Assembly: GCA_947589385.1 (NCBI GenBank)
Contig: CANPZW010000005.1
Span: 1 to 64,000 of the forward strand
Source of the DNA: an uncultured Clostridia bacterium
GTDB lineage: Bacteria; Bacillota; Clostridia; Christensenellales; Borkfalkiaceae
DNA: 64,000 bases
Direction: 5' to 3'
This document shows positions 34,079-42,758 of the stretch, in pieces (positions within the stretch are counted from its first letter, which is position 1; every line of letters starts with the position of its first letter). The translations under genes were made by a program, and so were the position numbers. The notes under the pieces are model-generated. The model saw only the letters and a list, made by a program, of their open reading frames with translations, was not told the origin of the DNA and did no database searches.

Positions 34079-35563
34079 TTAACCGTTTATGTATTTTTTC
34101 AAGTTGTCAAGATTTAAAAAGTCGTAAGCTTTAAGAATTGAAAGCAGCTTTTCCGCCGCTCTTTTTGCACCGCCGACTTCATCGCTTTCGATGTTTATGG
34201 GAATTACGGGGTCGTGAACGCTCTGCCGAACCAAAATATGGCTTTTTTCGAATCCGAACATTACGCCCTCGTAGTTTATGGAATCGGAAGTAAATTCCGC
34301 CGAAGAATTTGTTAATTCTTTAAGGTCTTCGATAACTTTGTTTCCTTCCGAAAGGTAGTTTGCGCCATTAGAATTGAATGATATGCGCACTTCACATTCT
34401 TCTGCGGGCAGTTTCAGTCCGCTTATCAAATCACTGACATTTTTGCCGTCTTTTTGCTTTGCGAAAAAGGTTAAAATTTTGGTCATGAGATACGCGCCGT
34501 CGTCCTGATAATAATTTTCTGGGAATGCGGCGTGTCCGCTCGTCTCTATCGCAACGGGGGAATAGACGCCCCCGTCGTTCAGTTCGCGGCATTTGTCTAT
34601 GACGTTTTTATATCCGCGTTTATAACGCAGATGCGTTCCGCCGAGACTTGTAATAAATTCCGTAAGGTGGATGCTTGTCGCGGAATCGGTGACGATAATC
34701 CCGCCCTTTTCGGGCAGAACTATTGCGGCAACAAGCGCGATAAGCAGGTTGCGGTTGATTTCTTTTCCGTTGCTGTCAACGCACGCCGCCCTGTCAACGT
34801 CCGTATCGAAAATTATGCCCATATCGGCGTTTGAGGATACCACCGCTTCGGAAAGACATTCTATCGCCTTTTTATCTTCGGGATTGGGCGCGTGGTGCGG
34901 AAACGTTCCGTCCGGTTCAAGGTATATACTGCCCGACGTATCCGCGCCGAGGGGAATAAGTACTTTTTCCGCAAAAAAACCGCCTGCGCCGTTGCCCGCG
35001 TCAACAATGATTTTTCTGCCTTTCAACGGTTCGTGCCCGCAGACGCTTTCAACTTTATCTACAAGCATGCGGGAATATTCGTCCATAAACGGCTGTTCGA
35101 AATATCTTCCCGCCCCCGCCAGCGCGGTGTTTTCCGAGGCGAGATATAAAATTTCGTCAATGTCGTTGGAAGAAAGTCCGCCCGACGGCGTGAAAAATTT
35201 CAAACCGTTCCTGTCGTAAGGCAGGTGGGATGCGGTTATCATGACCGAGGCGTTGCAACCGAAGAAATTTTCTTTCAGAAGCATGTACATCGAAGGAGTG
35301 GAAGAAAGTCCCGTGAAAATCACGTCCGCGCCGCTTGAAATAAGCGCCGTGTTCACCACCGAAGATATATGTGCGGCGGTAAGCCGTGAATCGTGACCTA
35401 CGGCAACTTTTATTTCGCTCAGTTTGAATTTTCTCGAAAGCCAAAAGCAGAAAGCTTTGGCTATGGCGGTTACGGTTTCGTCCGTCAAGGTGATATTTTC
35501 GCCTATCGCAATACCGCGCACGTCCGTGCCGCTTTTCAACTTTTTCAACTCATTCAAATCCAT
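34079..35563 (-). CDS. Phosphomannomutase/phosphoglucomutase family enzyme
   Basis: The 494-residue product is an alpha-D-phosphohexomutase. The phosphoserine loop is TASHLPYDRNG (TASHNP in most members), the metal loop is DTDVDR, the sugar-binding loop is ETSGH, and the phosphate-binding loop is RQSVHDP near the C-terminus. It isomerises hexose-1- and hexose-6-phosphates; whether mannose, glucose or both cannot be settled. It is first in an operon with transketolase. No Shine-Dalgarno sequence precedes the ATG. A TATAAT box ends 8 nt upstream, so the mRNA is probably leaderless. Confidence 0.92.
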   Translation of the reverse strand: MDLNELKKLKSGTDVRGIAIGENITLTDETVTAIAKAFCFWLSRKFKLSEIKVAVGHDSRLTAAHISSVVNTALISSGADVIFTGLSSTPSMYMLLKENFFGCNASVMITASHLPYDRNGLKFFTPSGGLSSNDIDEILYLASENTALAGAGRYFEQPFMDEYSRMLVDKVESVCGHEPLKGRKIIVDAGNGAGGFFAEKVLIPLGADTSGSIYLEPDGTFPHHAPNPEDKKAIECLSEAVVSSNADMGIIFDTDVDRAACVDSNGKEINRNLLIALVAAIVLPEKGGIIVTDSATSIHLTEFITSLGGTHLRYKRGYKNVIDKCRELNDGGVYSPVAIETSGHAAFPENYYQDDGAYLMTKILTFFAKQKDGKNVSDLISGLKLPAEECEVRISFNSNGANYLSEGNKVIEDLKELTNSSAEFTSDSINYEGVMFGFEKSHILVRQSVHDPVIPINIESDEVGGAKRAAEKLLSILKAYDFLNLDNLKKYING

Positions 35564-35571
35564 ACACGGTA

Positions 35572-35600
35572 ATTATATAATATTTTCGGCGTATTTACAA
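35572..35600 (-). promoter_or_regulatory. Promoter of the phosphohexomutase-transketolase operon (leaderless)
   Basis: On the minus strand TTGTAA, 17 bp and TATAAT end 8 nt before the ATG at 35563. Transcription starting 7-8 nt after the -10 box would begin at or next to the start codon. Confidence 0.6.
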
Positions 35601-35712
35601 GTAAAAATCAACTGTGCGAAAATTTTTAAGAACTTTTTTAAATCGGCGTAAATTAAATCGTTGCAGAAAAATTTTTTTCTAAGGAAAATTGTTTTTATTT
35701 TTGCCCGACTTA

Positions 35713-35721
35713 TGTTATAAT
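35713..35721 (+). promoter_or_regulatory. Extended -10 promoter of proS
   Basis: TGTTATAAT is an extended -10 element 30 bp before the ATG. The -35 region is only T-rich. The leader is too short for a T-box riboswitch. Confidence 0.5.
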
Positions 35722-35751
35722 GCCGTATATATCATATAAGAGGAATATTTT

Positions 35752-37179
35752 ATGGCTAACGATAGCTTTGTAGAGCAAATTGCAGACATCGAAAAGGACT
35801 TTCCGCAGTGGTACACGGACGTCGTATTGAAAACCAAGCTTGTTGATTACGGTCCCGTTAAGGGTACTATGGTCATACGCCCCTACGGTTACGCCATATG
35901 GGAGAACATTCAGGCGGAGCTTGATTCCCGTTTTAAAGCGACGGGGCATAAAAACGCGTATTTCCCCCTTTTGATACCCATGAGCTTTTTCACGAAAGAG
36001 GCGGAACACGTAGAAGGCTTCGCGCCCGAAGTGGCTGTGGTAACGCATGCGGGCGGGGAAGAACTTGCCGAGCCTTTGGCGATACGCCCCACGTCCGAAA
36101 CGGTTATAGGCAGCATGTATTCGAAATGGCTGCAATCCTATCGCGACCTGCCCATAAAAATCAACCAGTGGTGCAACGTAATGCGCTGGGAAAAGACGAC
36201 CCGCCCTTTCCTGCGTACGTCCGAATTTCTTTGGCAGGAGGGGCACACCGCCCACGCCACGGCGGAGGAAGCGGAAGCCGAAACAATGCAAATGCTGGCG
36301 ATATATAAGGAATTTGCCGAAAACGTGCTTGCTATTCCCGTAATCACGGGGCGCAAAACCGAAAAAGAAAAGTTTGCAGGCGCGGTCGCGACCTACGGAA
36401 TGGAAGCGATGATGAAGGACGGCAAAAGCTTGCAGGCGGGCACTTCCCATTTTCTGGGGCAGAATTTCGCAAAGGCGTTTGAAATCAAATTCCTCGATAA
36501 GGACGGTTCACAGAAATACGCATATACTTCGAGCTGGGGCGTTTCCACAAGACTTATCGGCGCCCTTATCATGGCGCACGGGGACCAGCGGGGACTTGTT
36601 CTTCCCCCCAAAGTCGCGCCCACGCAGGTGGTTATCGTGCCTATCGCCGCAAAGAAGGGCGGGGTTGTCGAAGTATGCGAAAAATTAAAGGAAAAACTCG
36701 AAAAAATGTCTGTACGCGTTGAGTTCGACAATACCGATTCAAGCCCGGGCTGGAAATTCAACGAGTGGGAGATGAAAGGCGTTCCCCTGAGAATAGAAAT
36801 AGGTCCGCGCGATATCGAAAACGGCAAGGCGATGATTTTCCGCCGCGACACTTGCGCGAAGGACAGTTACGACCTTGAAGATATTGAAAAAACCGTTTTA
36901 AAATTGCTTGAAAGCGTGCAGAAGGATATGCTTGAATCCGCCCGCGCCCGCCGCGACGGCAGGATAGTCTATGCAAACAGTATGGCGGAAATTTTAAAGG
37001 GAGTCGAGGGCGGAAACTTTGTAAAAGCGGGCTGGTGCGGTTGCCGCGAATGTGAGGATAAGGTAAAGGCGGAAACCGCCGCCAGCGCAAGGGTATATGC
37101 CGAGGGCGAAACCGCCGAAAAGTGCGCGGTTTGCGGCAAAAAAGCCGAACATGTTATAATTTTCGCCAGAGCTTATTGA
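35752..37179 (+). CDS. proS: Prolyl-tRNA synthetase (short, archaeal/eukaryotic-like type)
   Basis: The 475-residue class II synthetase matches the short ProRS form that lacks the bacterial INS editing domain. Motif 1 lies near GTMVIRPYGYAIWE, motif 2 contains RWEKTTRPFLRTSEF, and motif 3 lies near GVSTRLIGALIMAHGD. An anticodon-binding domain follows (APTQVVIVPI) and a zinc-type C-terminal domain ends the protein (CGCRECEDK, CAVCGKK). It charges tRNA-Pro. GAGG precedes the ATG at normal spacing. It is transcribed alone and ends before a perfect palindrome. Confidence 0.96.
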   Translation: MANDSFVEQIADIEKDFPQWYTDVVLKTKLVDYGPVKGTMVIRPYGYAIWENIQAELDSRFKATGHKNAYFPLLIPMSFFTKEAEHVEGFAPEVAVVTHAGGEELAEPLAIRPTSETVIGSMYSKWLQSYRDLPIKINQWCNVMRWEKTTRPFLRTSEFLWQEGHTAHATAEEAEAETMQMLAIYKEFAENVLAIPVITGRKTEKEKFAGAVATYGMEAMMKDGKSLQAGTSHFLGQNFAKAFEIKFLDKDGSQKYAYTSSWGVSTRLIGALIMAHGDQRGLVLPPKVAPTQVVIVPIAAKKGGVVEVCEKLKEKLEKMSVRVEFDNTDSSPGWKFNEWEMKGVPLRIEIGPRDIENGKAMIFRRDTCAKDSYDLEDIEKTVLKLLESVQKDMLESARARRDGRIVYANSMAEILKGVEGGNFVKAGWCGCRECEDKVKAETAASARVYAEGETAEKCAVCGKKAEHVIIFARAY

Positions 37180-37213
37180 TGAACGGCTTATAACCGTCGC
37201 AATACGACGTTGC

Positions 37214-37239
37214 GGCGGGCGCGAAATTTCGCGCCCGCC
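37214..37239 (+). terminator. Perfect palindrome after proS
   Basis: A 26-bp palindrome has arm GGCGGGCGCGAAA. It belongs to the recurrent family also seen after rplI and the serine protease. No long U tract follows. Confidence 0.6.
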
Positions 37240-37268
37240 TTAACATAGAATATAACGAAAATACATCG

Positions 37269-37299
37269 GCGCGCCCGCGGAGAAATTCCGCGGGCGCGC
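37269..37299 (-). terminator. Hairpin after metK
   Basis: A 12-bp GC stem (GCGCGCCCGCGG) with an A-T pair inside it lies downstream of metK. On the minus strand GATGTATTTTCG follows. Confidence 0.55.
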
Positions 37300-37353
37300 A
37301 GTCAAAATTGCAAATTTTCGTTTGGTTTTGATAAGTTTACAGTAATGAACCGT

Positions 37354-38481
37354 TTATTTTAAATATTTTTTCAGGTCCTCGGTACGGTTCAGCCTCTCCC
37401 AGGGGAGGTTGGGCTTGCCGAAGTGCCCGTACGCCGCCGTTTGGGAGAATATGGGCTTTTTCAACCCCAAAGTTTCGATAATCGCCGCGGGGCGCAGGTC
37501 AAATTCTTTTTCTACAATGTCGGCGATTTTGTCGTCGCCCAACTTTCCCGTGCCGAATGTATCTATAAAAATCGAAACGGGTTCAGCAACGCCTATGGCG
37601 TAAGCGACCTGCAATTCCGCTTCGTCGGCAAGTCCCGCCGCAACAAGGTTTTTGCAGATATACCTCGCCATATACGCAGCCGAACGGTCAACTTTCGTCG
37701 CGTCCTTGCCCGAAAAAGCTCCGCCACCGTGCGCGCATCTGCCGCCGTATGTATCGACGACTATCTTTCTGCCCGTAAGTCCGCTGTCGCCCTCCGGACC
37801 GCCTATTTCGAATCTGCCCGTCGGGTTAATGAAAAATTTTGTGTCCTGCAAAAGAGTACGGGGGATAACCGATATAACGTATTTTTTAATATCTTCTTTA
37901 AGCTGTTCCTGCGTGACTTTCGTATTATGTTGCGCCGAAACGACTACCGTATCCACTCTTACGGGCTTTTTCCCGTCGTATTCAACCGTCACCTGCGTTT
38001 TTCCGTCCGGCCGCAGGTAGGCAAGTGTTCCGTCGCGCCTAACCTCGGCAAGCCTTGCGGCAAGCTTGTGGGAAAGAGCTATGGGCAGAGGCATAAGTTC
38101 TTCCGTTTCGCGGCAGGCGTACCCGAACATCATTCCCTGGTCGCCCGCGCCAACTTCGTTTTCCCTGTCAACGCCCATGGCTATATCGGCGCTCTGTTCG
38201 TGTACGGCAACTTCGATTTTGCATTTGTCGTACGCGAATGAACCGTGTACGTATCCGATTTTTTTTATGATTTCTCTTGCGATATTTTCATAATCGACAG
38301 AGGCGGTGGTAGCCACTTCGCCCATAATCAACATTCTGTCGTAAGCCGCGCAGCACTCTATGGCGCAGTGCGCCTTTTCGTCCTGCGCAAGAATCTCATC
38401 TAATATCCCGTCGGATACTTGGTCGCACAGCTTATCGGGATGTCCTTCCGTAACGCTTTCGCTTGTAAAAAATTTGCGCAT
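37354..38481 (-). CDS. metK: S-adenosylmethionine synthetase
   Basis: The 375-residue product is a complete Met[14 protein letters not shown] marks the N-terminal ATP/methionine site, [12 protein letters not shown] the flexible-loop region, and [15 protein letters not shown] the metal/phosphate-binding segment. It makes SAM from methionine and ATP. The reading frame stays open far upstream, but the true start is ATG 38481: GGAGG lies 6 bp before it and the upstream frame runs through the riboswitch. A SAM-I riboswitch with a terminator precedes it, so transcription should stop when SAM is plentiful. Confidence 0.97.
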   Translation of the reverse strand: MRKFFTSESVTEGHPDKLCDQVSDGILDEILAQDEKAHCAIECCAAYDRMLIMGEVATTASVDYENIAREIIKKIGYVHGSFAYDKCKIEVAVHEQSADIAMGVDRENEVGAGDQGMMFGYACRETEELMPLPIALSHKLAARLAEVRRDGTLAYLRPDGKTQVTVEYDGKKPVRVDTVVVSAQHNTKVTQEQLKEDIKKYVISVIPRTLLQDTKFFINPTGRFEIGGPEGDSGLTGRKIVVDTYGGRCAHGGGAFSGKDATKVDRSAAYMARYICKNLVAAGLADEAELQVAYAIGVAEPVSIFIDTFGTGKLGDDKIADIVEKEFDLRPAAIIETLGLKKPIFSQTAAYGHFGKPNLPWERLNRTEDLKKYLK

Positions 38482-38519
38482 ATGTTCCTCCGTAAATTTA
38501 CTTGATAGGGCTTTCCGGC

Positions 38520-38654
38520 AAAATAAAAACTCCTCTGCCGCGCAGGGGAGTTTATTGCAGATATTTCCCCATCGCTTCGGCATTAGCACCTTGCATTTGC
38601 AGGTTGCTGTGTGGTCGTCAAGCCGTTCTCTCGCACACTCTTTATAGGTTTGCA
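38520..38654 (-). promoter_or_regulatory. SAM-I (S-box) riboswitch with transcription terminator
   Basis: Read on the minus strand, the leader has the S-box core: a GAG-containing P2 region, CACACAGCAACC, a small hairpin TGCAAATGCA and AGGTGCTAA, then a second helix (ATGCC...). P1 can form from TGCA...TAT and ATA..TGCA. A terminator follows at 38527-38553 (stem AAACTCC.CTGC, tail TTTTATTTT), 40 nt before metK. This is the standard SAM-off architecture. Confidence 0.85.
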
Positions 38655-38657
38655 AGT

Positions 38658-38686
38658 ATTGTAACAAACTTTGCGCCCGATGTCAA
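38658..38686 (-). promoter_or_regulatory. Promoter of the metK leader
   Basis: On the minus strand TTGACA, 17 bp and TACAAT are near consensus. Transcription would begin just before the S-box. Confidence 0.75.
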
Positions 38687-38693
38687 ACAAAAG

Positions 38694-38722
38694 TTGCGTT
38701 TATTTTATTTTTATTTTATAAT
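38694..38722 (+). promoter_or_regulatory. Promoter of the radical SAM gene (leaderless)
   Basis: TTGCGT, 17 bp and TATAAT end 6 nt before the ATG at 38729. It is divergent from, and only 8 bp away from, the metK promoter. Confidence 0.6.
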
Positions 38723-38728
38723 GAAGCT

Positions 38729-39577
38729 ATGCAATGTTTTCAATGCCCCGTGAAGTGCGGAGCCGACAGAGCCGAACGCGCCGGAGCGTGCGGCGTCAAA
38801 GGTATTAAAATCGCAAAATACTATCTTCATCCGTATGAAGAACCGTGTATTTCCTATAAAAACGGAAGCGGCTGCATATTTTTTTGCGGCTGTTCTTTAA
38901 AATGTGTTTTCTGCCAGAATTTCGAGCTGTCGCGCAATACGCGCGGAAAAGAAATTTCAGCCGAGGAGCTTGCGGGGATTTTCAAAGAGCTTGAAGATAT
39001 GGGCGCGGATAACATAAATTTGGTAAATCCCACGCACTATCTTTCGGATATAGAGAGGGCGGTTTCGATATACCGCCCGAAAATTCCCGTCGTCTATAAC
39101 ACGCACGGCTATGAAAACGTTGAGGATTTGTCGCGGGCGGATAAAATCGCCGATATTTGGCTTACCGATTTGAAATTTCTTGACCCCATGCTTGCAAAAC
39201 GCTATACGTCCCGCGAAAATTATGCTGAATTTGCCCTTCCCGCAGTTAAATTTATGGCGAAAAAGCCGCTAAAAATGCAGGACGGCAAAATGCTTTCGGG
39301 CTGTATCGTGCGGCATCTGATTCTCCCCATGGCGGCTTATGACAGCGTGAACGTCGTAAGATTTCTTTCAACGCTTGAAAACGACGTATATTTTTCGCTT
39401 ATGAGTCAATACACGCCTTACGGCGGGATAGAAGACTTCAAGGAATTGCAAAGAAAAATAACGCGGCGGGAATATTCGAAAGTGCTTGCCGCGGTAGAAG
39501 AATGCGGGCTTAAAAACGTATTTTTGCAGGATTTTTCAAGCGCGGAAAAGGAGTATATACCCGATTGGGATTATTAA
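38729..39577 (+). CDS. PflX-like radical SAM protein (glycyl radical enzyme activase family)
   Basis: The 282-residue product has an N-terminal Cys cluster (CFQCPVKCG, then CG near residue 26) typical of PflX-like proteins. A CX3CX2C motif (CGCSLKCVFC) binds the radical SAM [4Fe-4S] cluster. The rest fits a partial TIM barrel (NINLVNPTHY, YNTHGYE, WLTDLKF). The family is annotated as pyruvate formate-lyase activase-like, but no glycyl radical enzyme is nearby and the true substrate is unknown. No Shine-Dalgarno sequence precedes the ATG; a leaderless transcript is likely. The ABC-F gene follows after 13 bp, suggesting an operon. Confidence 0.88.
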   Translation: MQCFQCPVKCGADRAERAGACGVKGIKIAKYYLHPYEEPCISYKNGSGCIFFCGCSLKCVFCQNFELSRNTRGKEISAEELAGIFKELEDMGADNINLVNPTHYLSDIERAVSIYRPKIPVVYNTHGYENVEDLSRADKIADIWLTDLKFLDPMLAKRYTSRENYAEFALPAVKFMAKKPLKMQDGKMLSGCIVRHLILPMAAYDSVNVVRFLSTLENDVYFSLMSQYTPYGGIEDFKELQRKITRREYSKVLAAVEECGLKNVFLQDFSSAEKEYIPDWDY

Positions 39578-39590
39578 AAACGCGATACGT

Positions 39591-41480
39591 ATGTTGATTT
39601 CTTTTGAAAACGTCGCCTTCGGTTACGGCGAAAATTTAATATTTTCAAACGTATCCTTTTCCATAAACGAAGGGGAGCGAGCAGGGCTAATAGGCGCAAA
39701 CGGCGAAGGTAAAACCACGCTTTTAAGGCTTGCATTGGACGAGCTTTCGCCCGACAGCGGCGAAATTATGCGGAAAAACGGGATACGCATAGGCTATCTT
39801 GCACAGAACGGCGGCTATTCTTCGGGAAACACGGTCTATGATGAGATGAAAGAAGTCCTAAAAGAGGACTTTTCCGCCGTGGAAAGGCTTGCGGAGCTTT
39901 CCTTAAAGCTTGCGGCGGCGAAAGAGGGGAGCAGGGATTATTCGGTTATTTCGGCAAAAATCGAAAGCCTTAACAAATTTATTTCCGCGCGCAACAGCTA
40001 CAACGCGGACGTGACCATAAAAACCGTGCTTAACGGAATGGGCTTCAAGGATTGCTACTGGCAGGTCATCGACACTATGTCGGGCGGTGAAAAAACGCGT
40101 TTGAAGCTTGCCCGTCTCCTTTTGGAAAGTCCGGACCTTCTGATACTTGACGAGCCGACAAACCACCTTGACATATCCACGCTTTTCTGGCTTGAAGATT
40201 ATTTGCAGACCTTCCGCGGCGCGCTTGTGGTAGTTTCGCACGACAGGTATTTTCTTGACAGAATATGCGGCAGAATTTTGGAACTCGAAAACGGAAAACT
40301 CAACACGTTCACGGGAAATTACTCGAAATATAAAGTTTTGAAGGAGGAACAAACCACCCGTCTTTTAAAAGAGTACGAAGCTTGTATAGAGGAGAGGGCT
40401 AAACTTCAAGACTTTGTGGATAGAAACATAGTGCGCGCCACCACCGCGAAATCGGCGCAGAGCAGGGTGAAACAGTTGGAAAGATTAACGATGCCCGAAA
40501 AGCCCTATGTTCCGCCAAAGCCGCCCGCTTTCCGCTTCGTATATTCGCAACAGCCATATGAAAACGTGCTTACAATCAAAAATCTCGAACTTCGCGCGGG
40601 CGGAAAAGAACTTATAAACGGCGGAGAAATGACGGTTAGGCGGGGCGATAAAATTGCCGTAGTGGGTGAAAATGGCACGGGCAAGACTACGCTTTTAAAG
40701 GCGATATTCGGCGGAAATCCGCAAATAGAGCGCGGACGTAACGTAAAAATCGCGCTTTTCGACCAGGAGGGGCTTAACCTGAACCCCGAAAACACGGTGC
40801 TTGCCGAACTGTGGGAAAGACACGTGGGCGCTTCGCAGACGGAAATCCGCGCAATGCTTGCCCGTTCGGGTTTGTTCGGGGAAGATATGCCGAAGAAAGT
40901 GGGAAGTCTTTCGGGCGGCGAACGCGCAAAGCTTGCGCTTTGCATACTCCAAAGCGAAAACGCCAATTTTCTTTTGCTTGACGAGCCGACAAACCACCTT
41001 GACCTTCCCGCGCGCGAAAGTCTTGAAAAGGCGCTTAAAGAATTTGACGGCACTTTGGTCTTTGTGTCGCACGACAGGTATTTCATAGCCGCCCTTGCGG
41101 ATAAAATAGTTGAACTTGAAAATGGAAAGCTCAACACGTATGCGGGCAATTACGAAAATTTCAATAAAACCAAAGCCGCCCAGCGCGAGTCGTTAAGGCG
41201 TGAGGAGGAGCGGGCGAGATATGACGGGTACGAGGCGAAAAAAATCGAAGGATACCGTTCCAAAAAGGAACGCGCCGAGGAGGCGCGCAAAAAGGAGAGA
41301 ATCAAGTTTATAGAGGCTGAAATTTCCAGGCTGGAAGGGGAAGAAGCGCAGATAAATTCGGAACTTGCCGACCCGGCGGTAATTTCCGACTATAAAAAAG
41401 TGCAAATGCTTTCTGACAAACTTTACCGTATTAAAAACGAGCTCGAAGACCTTTACAGCGAGTACGCGGATATGATATAA
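39591..41480 (+). CDS. ABC-F family ATPase
   Basis: The 629-residue product has two ABC domains and no membrane helices. Domain one has GANGEGKTT, SGGEKTRLKLARLL and LILDEPTNHLD. A charged linker follows (about residues 240-300, with TTAKSAQSRVKQLER). Domain two has GENGTGKTT (near residue 360), LSGGERAKLAL and LLLDEPTNHLD. A Lys/Glu-rich coiled coil ends the protein (about 540-629), as in Uup/YfmR-like members. ABC-F proteins act on the ribosome, in translation or antibiotic protection; the subtype is not clear. No good ribosome site precedes ATG 39591, so it may depend on coupling to the upstream gene. Confidence 0.92.
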   Translation: MLISFENVAFGYGENLIFSNVSFSINEGERAGLIGANGEGKTTLLRLALDELSPDSGEIMRKNGIRIGYLAQNGGYSSGNTVYDEMKEVLKEDFSAVERLAELSLKLAAAKEGSRDYSVISAKIESLNKFISARNSYNADVTIKTVLNGMGFKDCYWQVIDTMSGGEKTRLKLARLLLESPDLLILDEPTNHLDISTLFWLEDYLQTFRGALVVVSHDRYFLDRICGRILELENGKLNTFTGNYSKYKVLKEEQTTRLLKEYEACIEERAKLQDFVDRNIVRATTAKSAQSRVKQLERLTMPEKPYVPPKPPAFRFVYSQQPYENVLTIKNLELRAGGKELINGGEMTVRRGDKIAVVGENGTGKTTLLKAIFGGNPQIERGRNVKIALFDQEGLNLNPENTVLAELWERHVGASQTEIRAMLARSGLFGEDMPKKVGSLSGGERAKLALCILQSENANFLLLDEPTNHLDLPARESLEKALKEFDGTLVFVSHDRYFIAALADKIVELENGKLNTYAGNYENFNKTKAAQRESLRREEERARYDGYEAKKIEGYRSKKERAEEARKKERIKFIEAEISRLEGEEAQINSELADPAVISDYKKVQMLSDKLYRIKNELEDLYSEYADMI

Positions 41481-41481
41481 T
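41452..41481 (+). promoter_or_regulatory. Promoter inside the end of the ABC-F gene
   Basis: TTTACA, 18 bp and TATAAT with an extended -10 TG overlap the ABC-F stop codon. It would serve the membrane protein gene at 41545. Confidence 0.55.
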
Positions 41482-41544
41482 ATGTTCGGAAGTATTTGGG
41501 CGCGGAAACGCCCGAATGTCGTAGTTTAAAGCCAAAGGTGAAAT

Positions 41545-42540
41545 ATGGACGAGGAAGAAAAAAAGATACGCCATACTATATCCGCAGAGGAGACGTTCAC
41601 TCTCGCTAAGGACGTTTTCGACTTGCGGACCTTTATAAAAAATGTCTATGCAAACCGCGCCGTAATCGCGCGCAGGATAAACGTAATAACCTTTATAATA
41701 AGCGCGTTGTTTACGGCGCTTTACGTGACTTTCGTGATATTTACAAGCCTGTACGGCAAGCTTTCGTTGGGCACGGAAGTCGTGCTTTACTGCCTTGCGG
41801 GCGCGTACGCCGTAATAGCATCGATAGTTGTGATTTTTGCCTTTGTTTGTTTTCGGACGAGCGCAAAAAATATTCGGAAACTGAATTGTACGCTTAAAAT
41901 TTTCAGGCTTATAGTACGGCTTCTTTCCATTGCAATTTCAATCGCCGCGATTGTTCTTTGCGCAACGGACGCCGCGCCCGCGCACGTAGCAATGGATATA
42001 TCCGTGGTCGTTTTTTCGGTCGTTACCATAACGGTCCAGGCTGTACCTCTGTTTTTCGGCGGACTGTTAAGATTTATACGCTGGCTGCTTTCCCCCGTAA
42101 AGGTGAAGGTGCGCGTATCTACCGTCGTGCTCGAATGGTATAATCTTGCGGCGTCGGATAAGCCTTTGAAAGGCTCTAACCACAGGATTGCTAAAAAACA
42201 CATCGAAACGATAGGCACGGTGATAGATACGACCATAATCCCCGCCATCGGCAAAAAGAAAATATGTTCCGTCAAGCCCGTACAGCTTCTGGAACTCGCG
42301 GAAAATGCGGAAGAATCGGTGCGCCCCGTGCTGGAAGGAGTGCTTAAAAGCGTTTTCGCCTATGCCGCGGAATGTGGTTACATAGTTTTCGACCCCTGCC
42401 GCGACCTGCATTTTGAGGGCACAGTCGAAGAGGAGAAGAAAAAGACGTTTAAAGAACGCATTATGTCTATGGGAACCAAACTCGGCAAAAAAGTGCTGGA
42501 TAAGTACATAGCCGCGTCTTCCGACGAGGAGGAAAGCTGA
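41545..42540 (+). CDS. Four-helix membrane protein with integrase core-binding-like soluble domain
   Basis: The 331-residue product is not a family I recognise as a whole. It has an acidic/basic N-terminus (1-43) and four predicted membrane helices (about 44-66, 77-102, 120-143, 150-175). The following 120 residues resemble the SAM-like core-binding domain of tyrosine recombinases: HIETIGTVIDTTIIPAIGKK, then ICSVKPVQLLEL, VLEGVLKSVFAYA and FDPCRDL. No catalytic domain (R...HxxR...Y) follows; instead a short charged tail ends the protein. AAAGGTGA precedes the ATG. It is transcribed from its own promoter and ends before a large hairpin. The resemblance is by eye and may reflect only a shared helical fold. 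Confidence 0.75.
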   Translation: MDEEEKKIRHTISAEETFTLAKDVFDLRTFIKNVYANRAVIARRINVITFIISALFTALYVTFVIFTSLYGKLSLGTEVVLYCLAGAYAVIASIVVIFAFVCFRTSAKNIRKLNCTLKIFRLIVRLLSIAISIAAIVLCATDAAPAHVAMDISVVVFSVVTITVQAVPLFFGGLLRFIRWLLSPVKVKVRVSTVVLEWYNLAASDKPLKGSNHRIAKKHIETIGTVIDTTIIPAIGKKKICSVKPVQLLELAENAEESVRPVLEGVLKSVFAYAAECGYIVFDPCRDLHFEGTVEEEKKKTFKERIMSMGTKLGKKVLDKYIAASSDEEES

Positions 42541-42621
42541 AAACGGCATTGTAAAAAAGCTTAATTAACGTGAAGAAACTGTTTTGATTTAGCATATATT
42601 TTCGGTAAAGACGTAATCAAT

Positions 42622-42660
42622 AAGCCGCAGGGGGCGCAAAATTTGCGCCCCCTGCGGCTT
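42622..42660. terminator. Long palindromic terminator between convergent genes
   Basis: A 39-bp inverted repeat has 19-bp arms (AAGCCGCAGGGGGCGCAAA) and one central base. TTTTCG follows on the plus strand. It separates the membrane protein gene from glyS, and the rest of this gap is AT-rich and empty. Confidence 0.7.
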
Positions 42661-42758
42661 TTCGCGATTTTAAATAATTGCTTTAAAACTATTACGTATG
42701 CTTTAAACGATTACGCATAACGGCGAATTAAATTTAAATACTGCAAATTAAAATTTAA

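Noticed and set aside
38482..38667. 62-residue N-terminal extension of MetK
   Set aside because: It would translate the S-box riboswitch and terminator; the ATG at 38481 has GGAGG and gives the normal MetK N-terminus.
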